Assembly (NCBI RefSeq): GCF_017306585.1 | Contig: NZ_JAFKIC010000113.1 | Location: forward strand, 1 to 64,000 | Reading direction: 5' to 3' | Source: Mesorhizobium sp. | GTDB taxonomy: Bacteria; Pseudomonadota; Alphaproteobacteria; Rhizobiales; Rhizobiaceae | Length of the DNA stretch: 64,000 bases | In this document: positions 8,323-17,332 of the stretch, piece by piece | Layout: every line of letters starts with the position of its first letter | How positions within the stretch are numbered: position 1 is the first letter of the stretch | Made by a program: the position numbers and the translations under genes | Notes under the pieces: generated by a model | Databases searched by the model: none | Seen by the model: only the letters and a program-made list of their open reading frames with translations | Told to the model about the DNA's origin: nothing

Positions 8323-8964
8323 ATGTCCACCACCTTCCTCTTCGACGGCTTCGACACCGCTCCGGTCACCATCCTGCTCGCCCACGGCGCCGGCGCGTCC
8401 ATGGATTCGCCCTCGATGACCGCCACCGCGAAGGCTCTTGCCGCCGCCGGGTTCCAGGTCGCGCGCTTCGAGTTCCACTATATGGCGGCGCGGCGCTACG
8501 GCCAGCGCAAGCCGCCGCCGCGCGCCGAGACGGTCAACCCCGAATATGTCAAGGCGATCGCCGATCTGCGCGCCCGGGGCGTGACCGGCAAGCTGATCAT
8601 CGGCGGCAAGTCGATGGGCGGCCGCGTCGCCTCGATGGTGGCGGACGAGATGTCGGCCAAGGGTGAGATTTCGGGGCTGGTGTGCCTGGGCTATCCCTTC
8701 CATCCGCCCGGCAAGCCCGAGCAGTGGCGGACCAGGCATCTCGTCGGATTGAAAACGCCGGCGCTGATTTTCCAGGGCACGCGCGACGAGTTCGGCACCA
8801 GGGATGAGGTGGCGGGCTATGGGCTTTCCCCGGCGATCGAGGTGATCTGGCTCGAGGATGGTGACCATGATCTCAAGCCACGCAAGAGCGTGTCAGGGTT
8901 TTCGGCGGGCGATCATCTGAAGACCATGGCGGAGACGGTGAGGGATTGGGCGGAGAGGATTTAG
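8323..8964 (+). CDS. KANL3/Tex30-like alpha/beta hydrolase
   Basis: A serine hydrolase of the small alpha/beta-hydrolase family related to KANL3/Tex30. The nucleophile elbow is GGKSMGGR (Ser97 from this start), the acid is in FQGTRDEFG (Asp155) and the base is in LEDGDHDLKPRK (His182). LLAHGAGASMDSPSM near the N-terminus forms the oxyanion-hole region. I chose the ATG at 8323 (MSTTFLFDGF) because conservation starts there; an in-frame ATG at 8269 would add 18 unremarkable residues. No signal peptide is seen, so it is probably cytoplasmic. The substrate is unknown. It is monocistronic, with a repeat directly downstream. Confidence 0.85.
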   Translation: MSTTFLFDGFDTAPVTILLAHGAGASMDSPSMTATAKALAAAGFQVARFEFHYMAARRYGQRKPPPRAETVNPEYVKAIADLRARGVTGKLIIGGKSMGGRVASMVADEMSAKGEISGLVCLGYPFHPPGKPEQWRTRHLVGLKTPALIFQGTRDEFGTRDEVAGYGLSPAIEVIWLEDGDHDLKPRKSVSGFSAGDHLKTMAETVRDWAERI

Positions 8965-9003
8965 GGCCGTAGCTTTAGGTGGGTCGCTAACTTTCGACGT
9001 CGG

Positions 9004-9185
9004 CGGCGCCCCTCATTGCCCTGCCGGGCATTTCTCCCCGTATAGTGACGGGGAGAAAGATGCTGTCATCGCTGATTTCGCCAATCGCCAACGTTACAGG
9101 AGGGGCGGGGCGTTGCGGTCAGCTTTCTTCTCCCCGTCACTATACGGGGAGAAGGTGCCGGCAGGCGGATGAGGGGCGGCGCTGA
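9004..9185. repeat. Paired-arm palindromic intergenic element, family B copy 1
   Basis: The left arm (about 9004-9059) contains CTGCCGGGCATTTCTCCCCG and the inner hairpin CCCCGTATAGTGACGGGG. The right arm (about 9125-9185) is its inverted copy, with CCCCGTCACTATACGGGG followed by GGTGCCGGCAGGCGGATGAG. About 65 bp of less conserved spacer with ATTTCGCCAATCGCCAACG lies between. Closely related copies are at 21228-21411 and 54796-54981. It fills the gap between the hydrolase and exonuclease III genes. Confidence 0.88.
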
Positions 9186-9266
9186 CGTTGGCTATTGGCC
9201 AATATCCGGGCGCGGCACTCGACCACCCCTTGCCCCTCGCTTCCCCTTCCTGCTTCATACCCCCAG

Positions 9267-10037
9267 ATGAAACTCGCGACCTTCAACATCAACAACATCA
9301 ACAGCCGGCTGGAAAACCTTTTGGCCTGGCTCGCCACCGCCAAACCCGATGTGGTCTGCCTGCAGGAACTGAAGGCGCGCGACACGCAGTTTCCGCTGAC
9401 CAGCCTCGCCAGGGCCGGCTACGGCGCGGTGTGGAAGGGCGAGCCGACCTGGAACGGCGTCGCCATTCTGGCGCGTGGCGCCGAGCCGGTGCTGACCCGC
9501 GACGCCTTGCCCGGCGACGATGAGGACAGGCAAAGCCGCTACATCGAGGCGGCGGTGGACGGCGTCGTCATCGCCTGTCTCTACGCGCCGAACGGCAACC
9601 CGCAGCCGGGGCCGAAATTCCAGTACAAGCTTGCCTGGCATGCGCGGCTGGAGACGCATGCGGCAGCACTTCTCGATACCGGCCTGCCCATTGTGCTGGC
9701 CGGCGACTACAACATCGTGCCCGAGCCGCGCGACATCTACGCCACGCGCTCCTATGACGATAACGCGCTGGTGCAGCCGCAAAGCCGCGCCGCCTTCGCG
9801 GCGTTGCTGGAACAGGGCTGGACGGATGCGCTGAGGAAGAAGCATCCGAAGGAAACGCTCTACACCTTCTGGGATTATCGCCGGAACCGCTGGCCGCGCG
9901 ATGCGGGCCTCAGGCTCGACCATATCCTGCTGTCGAAGACGCTGGCGCGCCGGCTGAAAGGCGCCGGCATCGATCGCGAGGTGCGCGGCGAAGACGGCGC
10001 CAGCGACCACGCGCCGGTCTGGGTGGAGTTGGGCTAG
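9267..10037 (+). CDS. xth: Exodeoxyribonuclease III (AP endonuclease)
   Basis: Exonuclease III cleaves DNA at abasic sites and removes 3' blocking groups in base excision repair. The 256-residue product has the full motif set: KLATFNINNINSR at the start, CLQELKA (metal-binding Glu), GDYNIVPEPRDI (catalytic Asp and Asn), RLDHILLS and the closing GASDHAPVWVEL (Asp-His pair). The start is the ATG at 9267, where conservation begins with MKLATFN; an upstream in-frame start would add non-conserved residues encoded by repeat-flanking sequence. It sits alone between a repeat and a convergent GNAT gene. Confidence 0.95.
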   Translation: MKLATFNINNINSRLENLLAWLATAKPDVVCLQELKARDTQFPLTSLARAGYGAVWKGEPTWNGVAILARGAEPVLTRDALPGDDEDRQSRYIEAAVDGVVIACLYAPNGNPQPGPKFQYKLAWHARLETHAAALLDTGLPIVLAGDYNIVPEPRDIYATRSYDDNALVQPQSRAAFAALLEQGWTDALRKKHPKETLYTFWDYRRNRWPRDAGLRLDHILLSKTLARRLKGAGIDREVRGEDGASDHAPVWVELG

Positions 10038-10085
10038 GGCATGCCGGCCGTCGCCGGGCAGGTGGCGATGACCGTGGGTGGATGT

Positions 10086-10643
10086 TCATCCGGCCCTTGG
10101 CTGTTCCCCTGAATATTCGCGCCTGAGCAGGCTCATAATGTGGGCGTCGACGGGTTCGCCATCCCAGATCAACGCTTCCCGCCTTGTGCCTTCGAGCCGG
10201 AAGCCGAGCTTTTCGTACACCCGTCTGGCGCGCGGGTTGAACGCATAGACCTCCAGCTCGATACGGTTGAGCTCCAGCGTCTCGAAACCGTGACGCAGCA
10301 GCAGCGCGGCGGCCTCGGTGCCGTACCCTCTGTCGCGGCCGGCCGCGTCCCAGATGACGATGCGGAACGATCCCGTCCTGTTTGTCCAGTCGATGCCGTT
10401 CAGCACGGCTTCGCCGATCAGGGCGCCGCCGGCGAGGATGCCGTAGTCGCAGCGGTCGCTTGCCGTTTCGGCCCGGGCGTAGTGCGCCTCCACCTCAGCC
10501 AGGGTGAATTGCGCGTGCGTGCCCGTCAGCCGCTTCGATTCCGGTTCTTCCAGTCCCGCATGGATCGCCGGCGCGTCAAGCCACGTCAGCGGCCTCAGTG
10601 TTACCGTCCTGCCGGCCAGCACCGGTTTGGCAGCCTGCATCAT
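10086..10643 (-). CDS. GNAT-family N-acetyltransferase (RimJ/RimL-like)
   Basis: The product is 185 residues. It has the RimJ/RimL-type layout: LAGRTVTLRPLTWLDAPAIH at the start, then GEAVLNGIDWTNRTGSF, the acetyl-CoA loop (AAGRDRGYGTEAAALLLRHG) and the C-terminal ELEVYAFNPRARRVYEKLGF block. The ATG at 10643 is preceded by GGGAGCG at good spacing; a second ATG follows immediately. Family members acetylate protein N-termini, antibiotics or small amines, and this sequence does not show which. It is convergent with xth. Confidence 0.88.
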   Translation of the reverse strand: MMQAAKPVLAGRTVTLRPLTWLDAPAIHAGLEEPESKRLTGTHAQFTLAEVEAHYARAETASDRCDYGILAGGALIGEAVLNGIDWTNRTGSFRIVIWDAAGRDRGYGTEAAALLLRHGFETLELNRIELEVYAFNPRARRVYEKLGFRLEGTRREALIWDGEPVDAHIMSLLRREYSGEQPRAG

Positions 10644-10837
10644 GGACGCTCCCTCGATTGGCCCGGCCTTGTCTTCCGAAGGGCAGGCAATGTCCAGCCG
10701 GCTTGCACACGCATACCCGCACGGCATTCGCACCGGCGGCCATCGCTGCTCTGCGTTTTGCGCTCGCTCCGCAGCGCTGATAATCTGTACGTATTCGCGC
10801 CTTTGGAGCGGCAGCTGGTATCGCGGGGGAAGGGCCG

Positions 10838-12418
10838 ATGAACAGACTGGCGGACAGATTGCCGGCGCTTGTGCTTGGCGTGGTCGCAGCGGTGTGCACG
10901 GTGCGGACCTATCCGCTGATCGATGCCGTCACCCTGCAAGGTTTTTCGATGACGGACGCGGCCTCGCTGCGGCTGGTGGCGTATTCGGCGGGCGCGCTTG
11001 CCTGTTTCATCGGCGCGCTGCTGTTCGTGGCCGGGCTGCTGCCGGGCCGGGCCGTGCATGCGGCCGGAGCGCCGCTGTTCGGCCGGGACGCCGAGGTTGA
11101 GCCGCAAGGCCGCCCGGGCCTGCGCCGCGCCTTCCTCGTGCTGCCGGCGCTTGTTGTGCTGGCGCTGCTTGGCGATCAGGCCGGCTCGTGGTGGCACCGG
11201 GGCCAGGAGGTTGCCAGCGCGCCGCCGGTCGAGCCGGCGCCCAAGCCGGAGCCTGTGGCGCCGCCCGCGCCACCCCTGACAGCGAAGCCGCCGGAACCGT
11301 CGCCGGTCGCTCCAGTGCCGCCCCCTCTGTCGCGGCCCCCTCTGTCGCCACCCCCTCTGGCGTCACCCGCTCCGCCGCCGGCGCAGGCCGCTCCTCCGCC
11401 GCAGGTTGCGCTGACGCCGCCAACACCGCCTGAAGTCCTGCCCGCGCCGCCGGCCGTCGCGCCGCCCGTCACCGTGGCGCCATTGCCGCCCGCGCCGCCG
11501 GCCCTGCCGACAGAGCCCGACGGTCATCGCGACGCAGTCGTCTGGCTGGCGGTGGCGAATGACGGCCGCGAGATCATGAGCGCCAGCACCGACCATACGA
11601 TCAAGCTCTGGGACATTGGCGGCAAGCGCCTGATCCGCACGCTGGGCATGCACAGGGACATGGCCCGCACGGCGCTGTTCATGCCCGACGGCGTCACCGC
11701 GCTGACGGCCGGCGACGATGGCGAGATCGTGCAGCGCAAACTGTCGGACGGCACCGTGCTGCATGTCTTTTCCTCGGGCGCCAATGGTGGCGTCAACAAG
11801 CTCGCCATCAGCCCGGACGGCAGACGGGCCGTCAGCGGGCACGACACGGGCAATGTCATCGTCTGGGACCTGGAGAAGGGCAGCGTGCTGCATGTCTTGA
11901 CCGGTCACGACTGGTCGATCAGCTCGGTCGCCGTGTCGCCTGACGGCAGGCAGGCGCTGAGCGCCAGCATCGACGGCACGCTGAAACTCTGGGACATCGA
12001 GAGCGGCAGGCAGCTGCGCAGCTGGCATGGCCACGACCAGGGCGCCTATGGCGCGGTGTTCACCGCCGACAGCCATCATCTCGTCACCGGCAGCGGCGAC
12101 CTGACGATCAAGGTCTGGGACCTCGACAGCGGCCGCGAGGTGAGGCGCTTCGAGGGCCATGAGGGCACGGTCTACGCGCTGGCTTTGTCTGGAGACGGCA
12201 AGCGCCTGTTGTCCGGCTCGCTCGACGGCACGGCGCGGCTCTGGGACATGGAAAGCGGCAACCAGATGGCCATGTTCGACAGCCGCACCGGCCCGATCTA
12301 CGCGGTGGCCTTCGCCGCGGACGGCACGGTGCTGACCGGCGGCTACGACCGCACCATCAGGGACTGGCCGGCTGCGGGCGGGGATGGCGTGGTTCTGTTC
12401 GCGGGCGCGCCGCAGTGA
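10838..12418 (+). CDS. Membrane-anchored WD40 beta-propeller protein
   Basis: 526 residues in three parts. Residues 1-120 have three hydrophobic segments (around 8-26, 46-68 and 98-114), so the N-terminus is membrane-embedded. Residues about 125-225 are a Pro/Ala-rich linker with repeats such as PPLSRPPLSPPPL. Residues about 228-515 carry seven WD40 blades, with the motifs HTIKLWDI, NVIVWDL, GTLKLWDI, LTIKVWDL and GTARLWDM, and GH-type loops between them. Seven blades make one closed propeller, a protein-interaction platform. The linker probably holds it away from the membrane, on whichever side the topology allows. The ATG has GGAAGGG upstream. No partner is evident among its neighbours. Confidence 0.85.
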   Translation: MNRLADRLPALVLGVVAAVCTVRTYPLIDAVTLQGFSMTDAASLRLVAYSAGALACFIGALLFVAGLLPGRAVHAAGAPLFGRDAEVEPQGRPGLRRAFLVLPALVVLALLGDQAGSWWHRGQEVASAPPVEPAPKPEPVAPPAPPLTAKPPEPSPVAPVPPPLSRPPLSPPPLASPAPPPAQAAPPPQVALTPPTPPEVLPAPPAVAPPVTVAPLPPAPPALPTEPDGHRDAVVWLAVANDGREIMSASTDHTIKLWDIGGKRLIRTLGMHRDMARTALFMPDGVTALTAGDDGEIVQRKLSDGTVLHVFSSGANGGVNKLAISPDGRRAVSGHDTGNVIVWDLEKGSVLHVLTGHDWSISSVAVSPDGRQALSASIDGTLKLWDIESGRQLRSWHGHDQGAYGAVFTADSHHLVTGSGDLTIKVWDLDSGREVRRFEGHEGTVYALALSGDGKRLLSGSLDGTARLWDMESGNQMAMFDSRTGPIYAVAFAADGTVLTGGYDRTIRDWPAAGGDGVVLFAGAPQ

Positions 12419-12851
12419 GGGGCGGACAGAGGTGCAAAGCCCCCCGTCGCGCGATCTGAGCTGCCATGGTCGACGCGGACGAGGGGGCGCATTGTTGGGG
12501 ATGGCTTGGGCGCCCGCGTCAACCAGGGCGGCTCGTACCGCCGCGATCAAACCATCGCACATTGCCGGGCGGCCGGAACTTCCGCGAAAGCGGAATAGCC
12601 GGGAAGCGGCTTGCCCTCCGGCGCTTCCGTGTCATCGCGCCGGGCGGCGGCATGCAGGTCGCCGGCCACTGGCGTATCGCAGGCGGAGGCGAGCGGTCGC
12701 GGCCTGACCGGAAGGGCTTGCGGTCAGATTCATCCGTTCGCTGCATCTCGTTGTTCAGGCAGGGCTTTCGGCGTTCCATGGCGGTTTGTCCTGAAACACT
12801 TTCCACCGGCATCGGTGTTGACGCTCTCGCGCCGCGCATGATTAGCCCGGG
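12419..12851. other. Intergenic region with no recognisable gene
   Basis: 433 bp between the WD40 gene and the amidohydrolase. I see no convincing coding sequence; the short open frames have no ribosome-binding site or recognisable protein. I also see no copy of the A-D repeats. A small hairpin (GGGGT/ACCCC) overlaps the start region of the amidohydrolase near 12850-12863. Confidence 0.5.
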
Positions 12852-14078
12852 GTGACGACCCCAACGATGGTGATAGCCTTGACGACCCACACCCGCTTTG
12901 CCAATGCCAGACTTGCCGACGGCTCGCTGGTTGATCTCACGGTCACCGATGGGCGTTTCAGCGCCATCACGCCAGCCGGTAAGACGGCTGAAGACACCGC
13001 CGCCATCGTCGATCTCGTCGGCCAGCTCGTCGTGCCGGCCTTTGTCGAGGGGCACATCCATCTCGACACCTCGTTTTATGGCGACGCCTGGCGGCCGCAT
13101 ATTCCGTGCACCAACGGTTTCGACGTGCGCGAGCGGGTTGCCTTCCAGGCGCGCAACCTTGCCGCCGCCGCGCCGATGGCGGAGCGGGCGCGAAACCAGC
13201 TCGAACTCTGTGTCGGCAATGGCAGCCTCGCCATGCGCAGCCATGTCATGGTCGACGCTTCGGTCGGGCTGAAACATGTCGAGACCATCCTGGCGGTGCG
13301 CGAGAAATACCGCGACCTGATCGACATCCAGCTCGTCGCCTTCCCGCAGGGCGGCATCCTGTCCTCGCCCGGCACGGCGGAGCTTCTGGACGAGGCGCTG
13401 AAGCTTGGCTGTGAGCTGATCGGCGGGCTTGACCCCGCGAGCTTCGACCGCGACGTGAACGGTCATCTCGACGTGGTGTTCGGCCTGGCGCAGAAGCGTG
13501 GCGCCGGCGTCGACATTCACCTGCATGATGGCGGCACGCTCGGCCTGTTCCAGGTCGAGGAGATCGCGGCGCGGACGAAGGCGCTCGGCATGCAGGGCAA
13601 TGTCGCGGTCAGCCATGCCTACGGGCTCGGCGATATCCAGGCCGATGCGCTTGAGAAGGCCGGCGATATGCTGGCGGCGGCCGGCGTCGCCATCATGACC
13701 AATGCGCCGGGCAATCATGCCTTCCCGCCGGTGGCGGCGCTGAGGCGCGCCGGCGTCACCGTGTTCAGCGGTTCCGACAACATCCGCGATTCCTGGTGGC
13801 CCTATGGCGACGGCGACATGCTGAACCGGGCCAACATGATCGGCTACCGCTCCGGCTTCTATGAGGACCACGAGCTCGAAGCCGCCTTCGACGTCGTCAC
13901 CCATGCCGGCGCGAAAGCACTGCGGCTGGATGGTTACGGGATCGCGGCCGGCGCCAGGGCGGATTTCGTCGTCATGCCGGCGGAGCATGTGCCGGAGGCT
14001 GTGGTGGCGGTGCCGAAGGGGCGCACCGTATACCGGGCTGGCGGTGCGGTGGCCAAGGATGGCAAGATGCTGCGCTGA
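12852..14078 (+). CDS. Cytosine-deaminase-like amidohydrolase
   Basis: 408-residue metal-dependent hydrolase of the amidohydrolase superfamily, cytosine deaminase branch. Motifs in order: FVEGHIHLDTSF (metal-binding HxH), GVDIHLHDGG (metal-binding His), VAVSHAYGLG (His) and SGSDNIRDSWWPYGDG (catalytic Asp), followed by a small C-terminal beta-sandwich (GARADFVVMPAE). In CodA the equivalent Asp region reads DDxxDPWYPLG, so the fold and metal site match. The substrate could be cytosine, isocytosine, an N-substituted triazine or another cyclic amidine, and I cannot decide. The start is GTG at 12852, with ATG at 12867 as the alternative. No transporter is adjacent. Confidence 0.85.
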   Translation: MTTPTMVIALTTHTRFANARLADGSLVDLTVTDGRFSAITPAGKTAEDTAAIVDLVGQLVVPAFVEGHIHLDTSFYGDAWRPHIPCTNGFDVRERVAFQARNLAAAAPMAERARNQLELCVGNGSLAMRSHVMVDASVGLKHVETILAVREKYRDLIDIQLVAFPQGGILSSPGTAELLDEALKLGCELIGGLDPASFDRDVNGHLDVVFGLAQKRGAGVDIHLHDGGTLGLFQVEEIAARTKALGMQGNVAVSHAYGLGDIQADALEKAGDMLAAAGVAIMTNAPGNHAFPPVAALRRAGVTVFSGSDNIRDSWWPYGDGDMLNRANMIGYRSGFYEDHELEAAFDVVTHAGAKALRLDGYGIAAGARADFVVMPAEHVPEAVVAVPKGRTVYRAGGAVAKDGKMLR

Positions 14079-14182
14079 GGCGGCGTCTCGCCTTGGATGG
14101 AATTGCCGGTCCGACAGGGACCGCGGTGGTTTGGAGCAAGCAAAGGCAGGCTGACACGGATATCGACGCGGGGGGCGGGCGA

Positions 14183-14902
14183 ATGACAGGGCAGGAGACC
14201 TGGAAAAAACTGTCGCATGAGGCGGGGAGTGCAAGCAGGCCGGGGGCGGTGAGGCTTGCCGGAAGCCATGTCGGGCTTTCGCCGCTGCGGCTCGAAGACG
14301 CCGAGGGCATTTTCGAGCTTACCCATGCCAGCGGGCGCGACGAGATCTGGGCCGAGATGAAAATAGGACCCTTCGACGGGATCGAGTCTTTCCAGGCCCA
14401 TGTCGGCGAACTTCTGAACGACCAGTCCCGCACGATACTGACGTTGCGCACGATCGCGGACGGACCGCCGGCAGGCTGGCTGTGCCTGATGGAGGCCAGG
14501 CCCGCGCATCGGGTTATCGAACTGGGCTATGTGCTGTTCGCGCCGCCGCTGCAGCGGACCATCGCCGCCAGCGAGGCGCTGTTCCTGATCATGCGGCACA
14601 TCTTCGACGATCTCGGCTACAGGCGTCTGGAATGGACCTGCACCACGGACAACGCAAAATCCCGGCGGGCGGCCGACCGGCTGGGCTTCGCCTTCGAAGG
14701 CATATTGCGCGACGGCCTCGTTCTGAAAGGCCGCACGCGCGACATCTGCATGTATTCGATGCTGGCGCGCGAATGGGCGCTTGTCGGGCCGGCCTTCCGG
14801 GCGTGGCTGTCGCCGGACAATTTCTCCGAGGGCCGCCAGATCAGGTCCTTGCTGGAGATTAGAGGAACCTCGATGCATGTCGCGCAAAGCGACCCCGGCT
14901 AG
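14183..14902 (+). CDS. GNAT-family N-acetyltransferase
   Basis: The product is 239 residues from the ATG at 14183, which follows a purine-rich GGGGGCGGGCGA. An in-frame ATG at 14093 would add 30 residues with no family resemblance. It has the RimJ/RimL pattern: VRLAGSHVGLSPLRLEDAEG at the start, ELGYVLFAPPLQRTIAASEA (acetyl-CoA-binding loop region) and LEWTCTTDNAKSRRAADRLG, then GFAFEGILRDGLVLKGRTRD. It resembles the group of RimL-like acetyltransferases that carry ARDxxMYSML near the end. Substrate unknown. It is convergent with the VirK/YbjX gene 12 bp away. Confidence 0.87.
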   Translation: MTGQETWKKLSHEAGSASRPGAVRLAGSHVGLSPLRLEDAEGIFELTHASGRDEIWAEMKIGPFDGIESFQAHVGELLNDQSRTILTLRTIADGPPAGWLCLMEARPAHRVIELGYVLFAPPLQRTIAASEALFLIMRHIFDDLGYRRLEWTCTTDNAKSRRAADRLGFAFEGILRDGLVLKGRTRDICMYSMLAREWALVGPAFRAWLSPDNFSEGRQIRSLLEIRGTSMHVAQSDPG

Positions 14903-14914
14903 GCCGGCGTCGCT

Positions 14915-15865
14915 TCACCGCGTGCCCCCACGCATGGCCGGATCGCCCACTCGCGCGAACAGGCGTTTGCCCATCTCCAGGAATTCCACCTTGTAGAAGT
15001 CGCGGCGGCTCAACGGTTCGGCGATGTCGCGGTTGCGCACCGGCAGCACAAAGCCGAATTCTCCGCCTTTTTGCCCGCCGCGATCGGTCCAGTATTCGTC
15101 CATGTCGGCGCGCTTGCGGGCGCGTTTGACCGACGCGCGGAAATTGATGGTGTGCCTGGTGTCGGAGACGCCGAGGAAATAATGGGCGCCGCCGCCAATC
15201 GCAATGCCTTCCATGATGAGCAATGCCGCATCCTTCGGCCTCAGCCCGCACATGTCGCGCGTGGCGTCGATGACGGCGCGCTTGGCCGCCGGCTTCGAGC
15301 TGCCCTGCAGTCCGCCGATCGCCACGGTGTAGCGGTCGGCGCCCAGGGGATAGAGAATGAAGCTCAGCCTGACCAGGTCGAGCCGGTCGCTCTGCCGCGT
15401 CAGCTTGATCGAGAAGGCGCCCTCGTGGCTGGTGCCGGAATGGACCGACAGTCGCATGGTGAGCGCATAGGCGTCGCGCCGCCCGCGAACCAGGCCGATA
15501 TCCATCGGCCTTCCCAACCAGGCGGCCTCCAGCATGCCGCGCGGCAGGCCTGCCGCGGCGAGCTCGAAATGGCCGGCCAGCAGATCGAAGCCACGCAGGT
15601 CCGGCAGGCCGAGCGCGAAGAACTTGTAGGGCTTCTTGCGCAACAGGTCGTCATGGGGCCGGCTGAGCCCGTGCCGGCGCCGGTAGTCGATGACGAAGCG
15701 GAACCATTTGAAGGAGCTGACCGGCTTGCAGGCGAAGCGGCTGAGGAAAATTCGGGATTGGCGCGGCCCCAGCCGCCCGCACAGGCTCATGACCTGACCA
15801 GCCACGGCGGCGGTTTCCCGCAGCCGGTCGCGCCCGTTCGTTTCAGTCGTCAAGATATGTCCCAC
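14915..15865 (-). CDS. VirK/YbjX (DUF535) family protein
   Basis: 316 residues. The recognisable DUF535 parts are PLSRRDFYKVEFLEMGKRLF at the C-terminus, SFILYPLGADRYTVAIGGLQ in the centre, KRAVIDATRDMCGLRPKDA and YFLGVSDTRHTINFRASVKR. In enterobacteria VirK and YbjX are linked to outer-membrane stress and antimicrobial peptide resistance; the biochemical role is not known to me. The start is GTG at 15865 with a weak ribosome-binding site, and I see no better upstream choice. It is transcribed divergently from the small RiPP-like gene at 16074. Confidence 0.85.
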   Translation of the reverse strand: MGHILTTETNGRDRLRETAAVAGQVMSLCGRLGPRQSRIFLSRFACKPVSSFKWFRFVIDYRRRHGLSRPHDDLLRKKPYKFFALGLPDLRGFDLLAGHFELAAAGLPRGMLEAAWLGRPMDIGLVRGRRDAYALTMRLSVHSGTSHEGAFSIKLTRQSDRLDLVRLSFILYPLGADRYTVAIGGLQGSSKPAAKRAVIDATRDMCGLRPKDAALLIMEGIAIGGGAHYFLGVSDTRHTINFRASVKRARKRADMDEYWTDRGGQKGGEFGFVLPVRNRDIAEPLSRRDFYKVEFLEMGKRLFARVGDPAMRGGTR

Positions 15866-16073
15866 GGCGATTGCGCGGCGGAGTTAGCCTCGAAGCATTA
15901 CGCGGACATTGCGCGAGTGGGCTTCGTCAGACGGCTTCCGCGCCCTGTTTGCGTGTCAGGCGGGCAACGCGGCATTGCCAAATGCTGTCCCGCCGGCGTT
16001 GCGCGCCAGAAACGGATTGACACCGCAACGCATCGAGGCGGATGTGGCGCGGTTACTGCTGCAAGGGGCTGAA

Positions 16074-16172
16074 ATGAAGAAAACCTATCAGAAGCCGGCG
16101 TTCGCTCGCCGGCAGAAACTGTCCGCCATCACGGCGGCTCCCGCGCTGTCGAACGGCAAGAAGCCTGTCTAA
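16074..16172 (+). CDS. Putative RiPP precursor with lasso-type leader
   Basis: A 32-residue gene beginning MKKTYQKPAFARRQKLSAIT and ending SNGKKPV. AAGGGG lies 6 bp before the ATG, a strong ribosome-binding site. The leader carries the Y-x-x-P pattern and the following basic-hydrophobic stretch typical of lasso-peptide leaders, and it matches my memory of short proteins labelled putative RiPP precursor in Mesorhizobium. No lasso cyclase or B-protein gene is in this window, so maturation enzymes would have to be elsewhere, or the peptide may not be modified. A TTGACA box at 16017-16022 could be a -35 element, but no good -10 follows at the usual distance. The convergent neighbour is a LuxR-type regulator 23 bp away. 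Confidence 0.65.
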   Translation: MKKTYQKPAFARRQKLSAITAAPALSNGKKPV

Positions 16173-16195
16173 TCCAGGCCCGGCAAGCATCCGGC

Positions 16196-17332
16196 CTAAC
16201 CCGGCAAGGTGATTTCCCGGCTGAGCTTGACCAGGTCGCCGCGCGTGTGGCGGCCTGTCTTCTCGAACACTTTCAACAGATGGCTTCGCACCGTGCTTGG
16301 CGCCACGCCCAACGTGCGTGCGATGTCCGCGGTCTTTTCGCCAGCCACCACCAGTTCGAACACGCGCTGTTCCGCCGGCGTCAGTTCGTAGAGCAGGCGC
16401 ATGGCGTCGGCCGGCATTTCCAGCGGCGCGGCGGCATCGCCGATGAACACGGCGACGGCCGCGCGGCGGTCGAGCCCGCCGCGCAGCGAGCGGTTTTCGA
16501 GCGGCATCACCTGCACGGCGAGCGCCGTGCCGTCGCGCGACTTCGCGGCGATGCCGATGCCGCGCCGGCCGAGTTCCTGCTCGGCGTGCGCCGCCGCCTG
16601 CACCGCGGCTTGCAGCCGGTTCGGCACGAGTTCGCGCGCCAGCGTGAGCTTGCCGCGCACCGACGATATCGGATCGCCATTGGCCAGCATGGCGCGGGCG
16701 GCGGAATTGGCATGCACGATCGCCATGTCCTGGGCGACCAGCACAACGGCCGAGCGCGTCGCGTCGAGCGCGGCCTCGAAGGTGGTGGCGGCCGACGTCG
16801 CGACGTCGAGGATCCGGCTGATGGTGACGGCGCGGCGCAGATGCGGCGCCAGCAGGCGCAGGCCCTCCATCTCGCGCTCGGTCAGCGGCGGGGCGGATTC
16901 GTGGCGGCCAAGCCCGAGATTGCCGACCATCGTGCGGTCCCGCGCCAGTATGATGCCGATCTGGTCGACGAGGCCGAGCGGCCGCACCCATTCCTCGTAG
17001 AAACGGTTTCCATTCCAGATCTCGGGGCCGGTGACCGTCGACTGGAGGACCGGCTCCTCCAGCGGGAATTCGGCCATCCGGGCCAAACCGCCCCAAAGCT
17101 GGATGACGTCGTCATTATAGGCGCTCATCCCGGCGAGGTATCCGTCGGGAATGTTGGTGGTCACCTGTACCACCCCGGTGCCGGTTGGCAACGCGATCAC
17201 AGAGAGGGCGCCCAGATGGAAGCCGAAATGGCTCCGCATGTCGTCGAGCGCCTTCTGCCAGAGATCGGGTTCGATGACGGCGTCATAGAATGTGCCGATC
17301 ATGCCGGCGAGTTCGGAAAATTCATCTGTCAA
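16196..17332 (-). CDS. LuxR-type helix-turn-helix regulator
   Basis: 378 residues. The C-terminal 65 residues form a GerE/LuxR winged HTH: YELTPAEQRVFELVVAGEKT, then ADIARTLGVAPSTVRSHLLK and VFEKTGRHTRGDLVKL. The N-terminal 300 residues have no recognisable acyl-homoserine-lactone domain. They contain a PAS-like stretch around RSAVVLVAQDMAIVHANSAA, so the signal could be a small ligand or redox cue. It lies between the RiPP-like gene (convergent) and the YadA-like adhesin (divergent), and an 18-bp palindrome sits in the intergenic region with the adhesin. Control of either neighbour is plausible but inferred. Confidence 0.88.
   Translation of the reverse strand: MTDEFSELAGMIGTFYDAVIEPDLWQKALDDMRSHFGFHLGALSVIALPTGTGVVQVTTNIPDGYLAGMSAYNDDVIQLWGGLARMAEFPLEEPVLQSTVTGPEIWNGNRFYEEWVRPLGLVDQIGIILARDRTMVGNLGLGRHESAPPLTEREMEGLRLLAPHLRRAVTISRILDVATSAATTFEAALDATRSAVVLVAQDMAIVHANSAARAMLANGDPISSVRGKLTLARELVPNRLQAAVQAAAHAEQELGRRGIGIAAKSRDGTALAVQVMPLENRSLRGGLDRRAAVAVFIGDAAAPLEMPADAMRLLYELTPAEQRVFELVVAGEKTADIARTLGVAPSTVRSHLLKVFEKTGRHTRGDLVKLSREITLPG

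Noticed and set aside
12466..12855. Plus-strand frame before the amidohydrolase
   Set aside because: No ribosome-binding site, low-complexity basic product and no family.
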